Assembly (NCBI GenBank): GCA_947627625.1
Contig: CANQWR010000007.1
Span: 26,908-90,907 of the forward strand
DNA from: an uncultured Ruminococcus sp.
Lineage (GTDB): Bacteria; Bacillota; Clostridia; Oscillospirales; Ruminococcaceae
Length of the DNA: 64,000 nt
Direction of reading: 5' to 3'
The position numbers were made by a program, and so were the translations under genes. Numbering within the stretch: the stretch's first letter is position 1; every line of letters begins with the position of its first letter. Positions 54,601 to 62,479 of this stretch are shown here, piece by piece. Under the pieces are notes generated by a model, which had not been told where the DNA came from, did not search any database, and worked only from the letters and a program-made list of their open reading frames with translations.

Positions 54601-56486
54601 GAACAACTCACTTCGGGACGGACTTTTGTAAGGGCTTTTACGGCTTTCCACACCTGATTTATCTCGTTTATACTCAACTTTGTCTGGTTCAAAAGAATAA
54701 AATGTTTGTCCAAATCACCGTCGTTGAAAAGCACGTAACATTCCGCCTGCAAATTCTCGTCACGCCCTGCTCTGCCCGCTTCCTGAACATAGTTTTCAAG
54801 GGAGTCGGAGATGTCATAGTGTACGACAAGCCCGACGTTTGATTTGTCCACACCCATTCCGAAAGCCGATGTCGCAACTATTATCTTTACTTCGTCATTT
54901 ATAAAAGCCTCCTGATTCTCCTGCTTTTCACTGCTGTCCATTTTGCCGTTGAACGCCCTCGCCGAAAAACCGTCACTTGTCAGCTTCTCGGCAATCTGTC
55001 TCGTACGCTTTGTCCTTGAGACGTACACTATTGTCGGACAGTCCCTCTGCTCAATCAGCGTGCGGAGAGTCTCGTATTTTTCTCCGTCCGTCTCCTTATA
55101 CAACACCTTGTAACGCAAATTTGTGCGTGTGGCATCCGTTCTGAACAGTTCAAGCTCCGTGTCCAGCTTCTTCTTAAAATAATCCTCTATGTCACTTATG
55201 ACTCTCTGCTTTGCGGTAGCCGTAAAACACGACACGGGAATTTTGCGGTTATCCCCCTTTTTCTCCTGTAACTCCCTTATAAAATCGCCTATATAAAGAT
55301 AATCCACACGGAAATCTTGTCCCCATGCGGAAAAACAGTGTGCTTCATCAATTACAAATCTGTCAATATTTCGTGACAAAAACAGGCGTTCAATAGTGAC
55401 CGAGCGGAGAGATTCGGGAGATATGTACAATATAGAGGCTATTCCCGATTCCACACGCTCTATAGCTTCCGCACGTTCAATCGGACTCAACAAGCCGTTT
55501 ATCGTGACCGCTTCCGTAATCCCACGCCTTTCAAGGTTGTCAACCTGGTCCTTCATAAGGGACTGCAACGGAGATATGACGACTGTCAACGCCTTTTCGG
55601 TCTCCCCCGAAATCAGTGCGGGTATCTGAAATGTGAGCGACTTTCCCCCTCCCGTGGGAAATACCGCAAGAAGTGATTTGTGTTCAACTGCCGAATTTAC
55701 CGCACTCTCCTGCAACGGTTCGCCGTTGTACTTGCGGAAACCCGTATAGCCGAAATATTTTTTAAGATAATTTACGGGAGACAAATTCGATTTGCAATAC
55801 TTACACCCGTGACAGGTCTTATTTTTTAATAATCTCAATATTTCGTACACTCTCGGATAGTTGATTATTACCCATTTCGGCATGAGTGAATGCTCCTCCT
55901 TTGAGGAAATCAGTGCAAGACAATAGGCGAGTTCAACGGGAGATTCCGAAATCATATCCCCTATGGGAGCGTTTTCACAGATATCCCCCGAAAATTTTAC
56001 GGTTATTGCCGTTTCAAGGTCGCCCTGTGCAGAGTAGTCAACATAATCAAAAAAATCCGAAAAATACGGACTGTCCTTTAACAACATATAAAAAATCATT
56101 TTCAGTCCCCCGTCAAGCTCCGAAAATGAATTTACCTCGTCATAAAACAACTCCATCGCTTTGACCGCATCATTAAGCGGATTGTTCAAATCGTCCGTCC
56201 TGAGCTTGTCGTCTTTCGGCAGAGAGTGACAGAGTCTGTTCGGAAACATAAGCGGGGAAATGTGCAGAGTGTCAATGTACTTCGCATTTTCGGGGGTCTC
56301 TATGTACTTTGAATCGTGATTTATTATGTTGTGTCCGCAAAGATACTCCGCACCCGCAATAAAGGACTGAAATTCATTTACCGAACCCGTGTGGATTTTG
56401 TCCCCGTTTTCACGGACTGCACCAAAATCACACGCCTTTTGGCTCGTCTCGCTGACCTCGGTGTCTATAAAGAAAATACTTTTCAT
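51693..56486 (-). CDS. Exonuclease-RecQ-UvrD helicase fusion
   Basis: The start is the ATG at 56486 with GAGGTACAC upstream. The 1597-residue protein has a DEDD-type 3'-5' exonuclease domain (about 1-120; Asp8, Glu10, Asp58, Asp106), a CxxCxxC motif (225-231), a RecQ-type SF2 helicase (about 250-780; PTGGGKS, VIDEAHCFSAWGQDFR, QEAGRAGRD) and a UvrD/PcrA-type SF1 helicase (about 1030-1597; AGPGSGKT, VLVIDEAQDMD, VGDDDQNIYKFRGSD, TMHKSKGREFDNVYMF). Two motors of different superfamilies plus a nuclease suggest DNA processing in repair or defence. The frame is continuous. It stands alone, with its own promoter. Confidence 0.9.
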   Translation of the reverse strand: MKSIFFIDTEVSETSQKACDFGAVRENGDKIHTGSVNEFQSFIAGAEYLCGHNIINHDSKYIETPENAKYIDTLHISPLMFPNRLCHSLPKDDKLRTDDLNNPLNDAVKAMELFYDEVNSFSELDGGLKMIFYMLLKDSPYFSDFFDYVDYSAQGDLETAITVKFSGDICENAPIGDMISESPVELAYCLALISSKEEHSLMPKWVIINYPRVYEILRLLKNKTCHGCKYCKSNLSPVNYLKKYFGYTGFRKYNGEPLQESAVNSAVEHKSLLAVFPTGGGKSLTFQIPALISGETEKALTVVISPLQSLMKDQVDNLERRGITEAVTINGLLSPIERAEAIERVESGIASILYISPESLRSVTIERLFLSRNIDRFVIDEAHCFSAWGQDFRVDYLYIGDFIRELQEKKGDNRKIPVSCFTATAKQRVISDIEDYFKKKLDTELELFRTDATRTNLRYKVLYKETDGEKYETLRTLIEQRDCPTIVYVSRTKRTRQIAEKLTSDGFSARAFNGKMDSSEKQENQEAFINDEVKIIVATSAFGMGVDKSNVGLVVHYDISDSLENYVQEAGRAGRDENLQAECYVLFNDGDLDKHFILLNQTKLSINEINQVWKAVKALTKVRPEVSCSPLEVARQAGWDDSVSDIETRVKTAIQALENAGYIKRGKNVPRVYATSILVKNMGEAVEHIDGSAEFRSDEERTTAKRIIKSLISSKSIERAGNADAESRVDYIADRLGIKKSEIIHSIQQMREDGLLADAKDLTAYIQKENDTVNKSMNAFRRFRRLEEFLLGYINEENLCMNYKELNESALAGGVKTSSVKNIKTLFYYWTIRGYIQKQQDQATNRVIITPKMGIDEIGEIRKKSYDVAEFIINYLFNISGKDTGRKNEFLVGFSVLELQNAYREKSSVETDRSDIEEALLFLSKIGALRLEGGFLVLYGGMRITRLKLNNLEQYKKENYKKLDEFYKQKTQQIHIVGEYADMMVRDPERALQFVNDYFNMDYKKFLSQYFSAERVKQIENNITPEKYRQLFGSLSERQLEIINDKVRDKDKTRHIVVSAGPGSGKTRVLVHKLASIFLLEDTKHEQLLMLTFSRAAANEFKQRLYELIGNAVGFVEIKTFHSYCFDLLGKIGNIRDVDEMKTIVKKAGDLIRSGDVDLGRITKSVLVIDEAQDMDIHEYRLVEALMERNEDMRVIAVGDDDQNIYKFRGSDSKYFRSFITEHSAKQYSLIDNYRSSRSIISFANEFVKSISDRMKDEDIKAVKESIGEVKLIKHTGNNMETAIVEDVLSVGAEGTTCILTNTNQEALLILGVLRQRNIPAKLIESIKGFDIYNIAEIRYFLKILKKLNSSSPVISDEQWESAVKALKEQYRDSTCLPFVMKILDTFGEVNHKKYCTDLEMFLHESKEEDFYTDEKGIITISTMHKSKGREFDNVYMFIGRVDMNSDEEKRKLYVGMTRAKELLHIHYFGNTFDKYAEYATSREIDIKTYPKPSELILQLTHEDVYLDFFKNKKEQIIRLKSGMHLAGRGNKLYAKIDGKILPVLQFSKDCNAKVKRLISLGYKPYDAVIRFICAWRGKEDKDLTAVILADIYFGNK

Positions 56487-56517
56487 ATGTGTACCTCGTT
56501 TCAATATTTTTACTGTA

Positions 56518-56546
56518 ATTATATCACATATTTCGGCATTTTTCAA
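56518..56546 (-). promoter_or_regulatory. Promoter of the helicase fusion gene
   Basis: On the minus strand, TTGAAA (plus 56541-56546) and TATAAT (plus 56518-56523) are separated by 17 bp, just upstream of the start codon. Confidence 0.75.
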
Positions 56547-56599
56547 TATATATCCCAAAAAAATCAGCGATTATTTTTAATTTTATCAAACAGGGGCTT

Positions 56600-57120
56600 C
56601 GGACGAAACAATTCCCTGCTTAATCGTCCTGCCTGTGAGAGTAATTATGGGGGGTCCGGGGGGATGCTTCCCCCCGGTGGGGGTCTGGGGGCGGAGCCCC
56701 CAGTGGGGGTTCAGGGGGCAAAGCCCCCTGCCCCTTATCGTTCCTAAAATAATTTAATACTGCCTTACGGCTTTGGACTGGGGGACGCTGTCCCCCAGAC
56801 CCCCTGCAAGGGGGGTGTGACCCCCCTTGACACCCAAAATCAGGACAGTAGACTGTCACAGGGTACGACGCTCCCGACTCAAATTTTTTTCTTGTGTGGG
56901 AATAATTATGGGGGTCTGGGAGGTGTCTCCCCTGTGGAAATAATCATGGGGGGGTTCGGGGGGATTCTTCCCCCCGACGGGGGTCTGGGGGCGGAGCCCC
57001 CAATGGGGGTTCAGGGGGCAAAGCCCCCTGCCCCTTATCGTTCCTAAAATAATTTATACTGCCTTACGGCTTTGGGACTGGGGGACGCTGTCCCCCAGAC
57101 CCCCCCTTGACCCCCAATAA
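56600..57120. repeat. G/C-run repeat cluster 11 (duplicated unit)
   Basis: Two nearly identical units of ~200 bp (about 56640-56835 and 56940-57115) each hold the forward module from ATNATGGGGGG, CCCCTTATCGTTCCTAAAA and the CTTACGGCTTTGG-GGGGGACGCTGTCCCCC section. The recent duplication shows that these repeats still rearrange. The cluster separates the helicase from the restriction module. Confidence 0.9.
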
Positions 57121-57189
57121 AGCAGTAGACCATCATGGGGAGTGTTTGAGAGCAGACGGCTGCGTCTTTAAGTGCAGTGGCCTTAATAG

Positions 57190-57364
57190 TTATAAACTCT
57201 TGATTTTCTCAATCCAAGCAGCAAAATGCTTGCATTCGGAGAGCATTTTATCTATGTCGATATTTTTCGCTACAATTATACCTTATAGCGAAATAAGGGT
57301 ATAAAACAATATTTACAAAGCTTTCCTCTGTCTGCCCTTCACAGTAAATAAACACATTCTTCAT
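57190..57364 (-). pseudogene. DUF4276-family remnant (internal deletion)
   Basis: The ATG at 57364 overlaps the stop of the AAA ATPase gene (ATGA) and begins MKNVFIYCEGQTEESFVNIV, the start of DUF4276 TOPRIM-like proteins. After ~30 residues the frame closes; shortly after, in another frame, comes KMLSECKHFAAWIEKIKSL and a stop, resembling the C-terminal end of the same family. So the middle of the gene, some 150 residues, is gone. DUF4276 genes commonly follow AAA ATPase genes of the type seen here. Confidence 0.65.
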
Positions 57365-58476
57365 TTTGAGAGCCTACCTCCCAAAATATTTTTTTGCCAT
57401 AGATCGCCCAAAGAATAGTCATGAAGCCAATCTTTTAACTCATTTTCATTTAACCTGCTAAACTTGGATGAACCATCTTCACCCTTATTAACGACAACAA
57501 CATCTTCTACATCAAATTCGTTCAGTAATTCAACAGACTGCGTTGATATGATTATTTGTCTTTTGGAAGATACTTGTTTTACCATTTCAGCAAACATTGT
57601 AATTGCGTAAGGATGAAGTCCAAGCTCAGGTCCATCTACAATAATAGTAGCCGGCTGGAGTTCTGATGGCTGCAACAAAAGAGTCGTAAGGCAAATAAAA
57701 CGAAGTGTACCATCTGATAACTGTGAAGCATTAAACACATTTTCGCATCCTTTTTGATACCATCTGAGTACTATCAACTTATCGTTACTCTCTTTGGGCT
57801 CAAGCATGAAATCATCAAAATATGGAACGACTAACCTGATTGTCTCAACTATTTCATTGTAGCTTTTTTCATAATTATGCTTAAGCCTATATAAAAAAGC
57901 TGCAAGATTTGATGCATCAAACATCAGAGACTGATTATCTGAAATATTATGCTCCTGTTTAACTTTGGCTGTTCTGCTTGTGTCATGAAAATGATAAACA
58001 CGCCAGTTATGCCTTCTTAAAATAGGTATTACATAATCACCTATTTGGTTGACTGTTCCATTTTCCCACAATGATTCGGCATTTGCTACGGCAACATTGC
58101 TTTTATAACTATATTCAAAACCATAATATCCGAAGTATTCCCTTTGAAAAATAACACGATCATCATCAGTTGGAATAAGAACAAAACCGTAGGAATTCGA
58201 ATTAAAAAAGAACTCAAACGAAATAAAATCTGTTTCTTTTATACCATTGTAAAATAATGAATTGATGCCGCTTTTGCCAACCGAAATCTGGAGGTTCTTT
58301 TTCAAAACATCCTGAAGCAGAGTGAATGCAGAAATAAAATTTGATTTTCCTGCACCATTGCTGCCTATAAGAACATTGATCCTGTTAAGTGTCAGGTCGC
58401 ACTCTTTTATGGATTTATATCCTTTTATTACAACTTCACTCAACTGTCCATATCCTAATTCTGAATCAGAGATCAT
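57361..58476 (-). CDS. AAA-family (RecF/OLD-like) ATPase with altered Walker B
   Basis: The 371-residue protein has an ABC/SMC-like ATPase fold: Walker A GSNGAGKS (38-45), a Q-loop/insertion region, a signature-like LSDGTLRF, and a Walker B region IIVDGPELGLHP in which Gly stands where related proteins have the catalytic Glu (DEPE). The C-terminal ISTQSVELLNEFD is typical of the AAA_21 group. A GAAAGGAG site precedes the ATG. The gene follows hsdS by 18 nt. Proteins like this accompany restriction systems and may act as sensors. The changed residue and the broken partner gene suggest the unit is inactive or modified. Confidence 0.8.
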   Translation of the reverse strand: MISDSELGYGQLSEVVIKGYKSIKECDLTLNRINVLIGSNGAGKSNFISAFTLLQDVLKKNLQISVGKSGINSLFYNGIKETDFISFEFFFNSNSYGFVLIPTDDDRVIFQREYFGYYGFEYSYKSNVAVANAESLWENGTVNQIGDYVIPILRRHNWRVYHFHDTSRTAKVKQEHNISDNQSLMFDASNLAAFLYRLKHNYEKSYNEIVETIRLVVPYFDDFMLEPKESNDKLIVLRWYQKGCENVFNASQLSDGTLRFICLTTLLLQPSELQPATIIVDGPELGLHPYAITMFAEMVKQVSSKRQIIISTQSVELLNEFDVEDVVVVNKGEDGSSKFSRLNENELKDWLHDYSLGDLWQKNILGGRLSK

Positions 58477-58494
58477 GTTATCATTCTCCTTTCT

Positions 58495-59967
58495 TTACTC
58501 CGCATAAATAACTTCTTTGTCCAGAACCCTCAACGCTTCCTGTTCAAGCAAATAAGCCTGATACCGCTTTTCGTTTGCTTGCAGGGCAAGATTGTTTATC
58601 TGCTTTTGAACGTCTTGATTTCTTAAAATCGGTATTTCTATCTGTCTTACATGATTATCATCTATCTCGTCTACAACCGAGCCATAAGTAAAGCGTTTGA
58701 TAAGCTCATAACCGTAATCTGATGATAAGAAGATAGAAATATAGCCTGCGACATCATTGTTTGCAGATACAACACGAATGATATGTTGATTAGCAGTCCA
58801 GTTTTCCCATTGCTTTCCGACTAATGTTACTTTTCCAATAGTACCGCTACACGTAATCAAAATCATACCTTCATGTAGTTCTAACTGTTTTGCAATTCTA
58901 TCACCATGATGTACTAATGAAAGATACTTTTTATTTGTTGGGTCAAGTTCATAAAGCTGTTTTCCACCAATAAAAACTCTACCATACCCCTCCTCAACGT
59001 AAACACGCTTAAATCTACCGGGCAGAACAACAGCACTGCTTATTCTCTCATCTCCCAAAGTCGTAACTTCTGCTGCATTCTTTTTCAGAATATCCACAAT
59101 AGCGTCAACTATCGGCACATGATACGAAGCGTCGGCTCTGCCCGCCATTTCGCTAAACTTTACACTGAATGCCTGAACGCTTTTGCTTTCATCAAGAGTT
59201 TCAACCTTTATTTCGCTGACAGGCGGCAGATCGAGTTCCTTTACAAGCAAATCCTGTGCCTTGTCAATAAGGTCATTGGATTCGTCCCTTAAATCATAGG
59301 ACTGCATAATAAGGTCATTGATTTTCGCCTTGATATTATCGGGAGCATTAGGAACAGGAATATCTGCCAAATGTTCAGGTTCAATTTGTGATACAACAGC
59401 ACCATATACTTTAGATTCAATAAGTTTCTGCCCTATTTTTGATTTTAAAAAGCAATAAACATATCCTGGATTTTCAAAACATTCTAAACGAATAGCATGT
59501 TCGCTTATTAAAAACTTTTCAAGTGTTTTGCCAACAAAAGTTACATTTCCGATAGTACCTGATCTTGAAACTAATATAGTATTCCTTTTGACTTTTAAGT
59601 TCTCAACACTTTCATCATTTATCATAAATTTTACAGGTTGCGGATAAACATCTAACATTTCTGAGCTTCCGATAAATCCCATTGCCTTATTAGCACTTTT
59701 TGTTACATATCGGCGTTTAAGCCTGTTTCCGTAGTGTGCTCTTTTTACAAAACCGTTGACTCCTATCAGAGGTTTTGTATTAAAAACACCTTGATTAACT
59801 GTATAGAATGCTTGCCTTGCCTCAACATCAAAAACGCTTGCTTCAAGTCTTTTACCACGTTCAATCATTTCTGCAAGCGAAACAGAACACCACTTTACAG
59901 GTACTTCGCTGATTTCTATTCCAGTCTTCGGAGCATTATCAAGCTTTCTGGCTAAATTGTCTACCAT
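58495..59967 (-). CDS. hsdS: Type I restriction specificity subunit (HsdS-like)
   Basis: The start is the ATG at 59967 with GGAGGG 7 nt upstream, overlapping the methylase stop by 5 to 7 nt. The 490-residue protein has two target-recognition domains (about 30-200 and 285-450), each with the NTILVSRSGTIGNVTFVG or MILITCSGTIGKVTLVG type loop, followed by helical conserved regions (for example NDLIMQSYDLRDESNDLIDKAQDLL). HsdS subunits choose the DNA target, usually a bipartite sequence. It directs the neighbouring methylase. No separate HsdR gene is in the window. Confidence 0.9.
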   Translation of the reverse strand: MVDNLARKLDNAPKTGIEISEVPVKWCSVSLAEMIERGKRLEASVFDVEARQAFYTVNQGVFNTKPLIGVNGFVKRAHYGNRLKRRYVTKSANKAMGFIGSSEMLDVYPQPVKFMINDESVENLKVKRNTILVSRSGTIGNVTFVGKTLEKFLISEHAIRLECFENPGYVYCFLKSKIGQKLIESKVYGAVVSQIEPEHLADIPVPNAPDNIKAKINDLIMQSYDLRDESNDLIDKAQDLLVKELDLPPVSEIKVETLDESKSVQAFSVKFSEMAGRADASYHVPIVDAIVDILKKNAAEVTTLGDERISSAVVLPGRFKRVYVEEGYGRVFIGGKQLYELDPTNKKYLSLVHHGDRIAKQLELHEGMILITCSGTIGKVTLVGKQWENWTANQHIIRVVSANNDVAGYISIFLSSDYGYELIKRFTYGSVVDEIDDNHVRQIEIPILRNQDVQKQINNLALQANEKRYQAYLLEQEALRVLDKEVIYAE

Positions 59968-61982
59968 GATAATCCCTCCTGTTTCTTCCACTGAGCAAAT
60001 ATCTCAGGAACATCGGGGGTCTGATCATCTTCTATCTTAGTCTTGCGTTCATGTGCAACAGTTCTGTCGCCTGTACTCGTTTCATCAAGCACATAGACAT
60101 TATTCTTCTCAGGAATAAGTATCTCATTGCCCTCTTTATCACGCTTGAAGATAGGTGTTCCTCTCTTATCATGACCGATTTTCTCAACCATAGCCATGAA
60201 AATGTTGTAATCTGCCATGCTTCCGCTTTTTTCTTCCTTATCTTTCTGCTCCTGAGTTTTCTTTTGCAGGAACAGAACAGAAGTCTGAGTGCCATTTCTC
60301 GGCTGGAAAGTGTCGGCATGAAGGTCTATACTTGCAACTATACGGTGATTGCGGATAAGCCACTCTCTGATATATCCAAGCCCGGGAGAGCCTAAAATCG
60401 AATCCGGCAAAACAATTCCCATACGACCGCCGGGAACAAGAAACTGTGTGCAGCGTTCAATAAAGAGTATCTCAGGCGGAACGGACGACTGCAAACGGTC
60501 TGTCATAGTCCACACATTGGTTTTCTTGTCGCACTCCCAGATATGAGCAAGTTCAAACTGTTCGAGTATATTCTTATCCTTTACAGGGATTTTACTGCCG
60601 AAAGGCGGATTAGTAACTATAACATCAAAAAACTCCAATGTTTTATGGTTACGTATACTCGCTTTTTCAACGCCAAGAGCCTCAGCAAGCTTGGTACGGA
60701 ATCCATCAGTCCATTCATGAGGAGGCAGGAGAGAGTTGGTCTGTAATATATTACCGCTTCCGTCGTTGTTCATGACCATGTTCATCTTTGTGGCTTTTAC
60801 AAGGTCGGGGTTAATATCGAAACCGAAATAGTTGTTAGCTGCCATGTCAGATATTTTCTCCTGAAACAGCTTCCTGGTATCATAGTCCCAGTCTTTCTGA
60901 GGAAGTCCGATCTGCTCAGAAAATTCAGTCTCCAACTGCACCATGACATGAGTCATAGCGGTGACAAGAAAGCCTCCCGTTCCGCAGGAGCTGTCTAATA
61001 CTTTTTCATCAACTTTAGGATTAACCATTTCTACAGTCATTTTCATGACATTTCGAGGGGTAAAGAACTCGCCACGGTCACCACGAAGGTTCGCACCTAC
61101 TATTTCTTCATATGCTTTACCCTTAATATCAATGTTGGTGTTCAGAAGGCTGTATTTCTGCAATTCGCTTACAATATAAGCGAGACTTCTCGGTGACAGC
61201 TTTATTTCGTCATTAGAATCAAATATCTTGCCGTATTTCTTCTTAACACGCTCGAAAATTTTGCTGATACGTTTCTTTACTGTAAGCTGACCGTCAGGAT
61301 TTGAACGTTCCTCGGAAGTTGTATAGAATTCCAGAGGGTTAGGAATATTACGCTCGTCTTCTATCTTACAGAAAATGACCTTTAGCAGTTCAAAGAATGC
61401 CGGCTGCTTCTGCAAACCGTCATTTACATGAATATGATTATGGCAGGTTTTGAATACAAAAAGCAGATTGTCATCGTAAGCATTCTTCAGTGAAGTTCTC
61501 TTAGGACGGTTTATATCATCAAGGTTTCCATCAGCAGAGGGAATATCATTATAATCCATGAAGTCAATCTGACCCTGGTCATTAACATATTTTTTGAAAA
61601 CTTCCTTTTGCTTGCCGTTTGTCCACATTCCCCATTCACAATTAGGGCAGGCAGACATATAGGATTTTAACTGCTCGACGCCATCTTTAGCGTTTCTTGC
61701 ATCAACAGTTTCCTTTTTGCACTCAATAATAATGTAAACATTCTCCTGTTTTTGCTCTGTGCAATCCTTTTTGAATATAACAATATCAGCTCTTGGTTTT
61801 CTTGAACCGAGCTGAAGTGTATATTCAATCTTTATCTGTGTAACATCGTATTTATGCTCGTTTATCAATCTTTTCTCAATAGTCTGACGAACATATTCTT
61901 CCGGTGTGTCGTTACGAAACTTACCGTCAACATAGTCACATATCTTTCCGTCAGGTATAGAAATAATCCTATTATCTGCCAT
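59961..61982 (-). CDS. hsdM: N-6 DNA methylase (HsdM) with N-terminal nuclease-like domain
   Basis: The start is the ATG at 61982 with AAAGGTGG upstream. The 673-residue protein has an N-terminal HsdR_N-like segment with a PD-(D/E)xK pattern (PRADIVIF, Asp66; IIIECKKE, Glu87 and Lys89) and then an HsdM methylase with GEFFTPRNVM, motif I DSSCGTGGF (330-338) and motif IV NPPF (459-462 region). The methylase makes N6-methyladenine. A nuclease domain in the same chain, together with HsdS and no HsdR, suggests a single-chain restriction-modification enzyme guided by HsdS. Cleavage activity is inferred from residues only. Confidence 0.88.
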   Translation of the reverse strand: MADNRIISIPDGKICDYVDGKFRNDTPEEYVRQTIEKRLINEHKYDVTQIKIEYTLQLGSRKPRADIVIFKKDCTEQKQENVYIIIECKKETVDARNAKDGVEQLKSYMSACPNCEWGMWTNGKQKEVFKKYVNDQGQIDFMDYNDIPSADGNLDDINRPKRTSLKNAYDDNLLFVFKTCHNHIHVNDGLQKQPAFFELLKVIFCKIEDERNIPNPLEFYTTSEERSNPDGQLTVKKRISKIFERVKKKYGKIFDSNDEIKLSPRSLAYIVSELQKYSLLNTNIDIKGKAYEEIVGANLRGDRGEFFTPRNVMKMTVEMVNPKVDEKVLDSSCGTGGFLVTAMTHVMVQLETEFSEQIGLPQKDWDYDTRKLFQEKISDMAANNYFGFDINPDLVKATKMNMVMNNDGSGNILQTNSLLPPHEWTDGFRTKLAEALGVEKASIRNHKTLEFFDVIVTNPPFGSKIPVKDKNILEQFELAHIWECDKKTNVWTMTDRLQSSVPPEILFIERCTQFLVPGGRMGIVLPDSILGSPGLGYIREWLIRNHRIVASIDLHADTFQPRNGTQTSVLFLQKKTQEQKDKEEKSGSMADYNIFMAMVEKIGHDKRGTPIFKRDKEGNEILIPEKNNVYVLDETSTGDRTVAHERKTKIEDDQTPDVPEIFAQWKKQEGLSW

Positions 61983-62029
61983 TGTTTTACCACCTTTCGG
62001 CATATCCACTCCAAGTGTGTACAATATAC

Positions 62030-62057
62030 ATTATAACATATTTCTTTATAGGTTCAA
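62030..62057 (-). promoter_or_regulatory. Promoter of the restriction module
   Basis: On the minus strand, TTGAAC (plus 62052-62057) and TATAAT (plus 62030-62035) have a 16-bp spacer, ~45 bp upstream of the methylase start. Confidence 0.65.
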
Positions 62058-62144
62058 CACCTATTCGGAAACAGTTTTATTAAATTTGTCATACGGTCAT
62101 TATAATTTCGACTCCACCATATGCAAAGTTCTCATTCAAATCGA

Positions 62145-62274
62145 ATTACTCTGCAATTTCCGTTACCACATCGAAATTCGGCATACTATTATTCAAACAT
62201 CTGGTGACAGTCGCAGCCGAAATTCCCAATTTTGTAGCTACGGCTCTCGGCTTTATAACTCGTTCGTCACATAA
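62145..62274 (-). pseudogene. Helix-turn-helix protein remnant
   Basis: A 40-residue minus-strand frame without a start codon reads PRAVATKLGISAATVTRCLN and then NNSMPNFDVVTEIAE before a stop. This is the DNA-recognition helix region of a small regulator, LacI- or Xre-like. There is a stop just upstream in frame. It is probably what remains of a regulator of a mobile element or of the restriction module. Confidence 0.45.
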
Positions 62275-62479
62275 TCATTGTATTTTCTCCAAAAGGCTGT
62301 CATCTGTAGCCCTACGGTTAGTTTAAAAATCAAAATCTAATTCATTTTGAATATTTTATATAACATATTTCGGAGATTTTATCGTGTTATTTATATGGTT
62401 ATTGTAGCATATCAAATGCAATTTGTCAATAGAAATACAAAAAAATTAAAGAAAAAAGAAAAATCCACAACCTCTCAGG

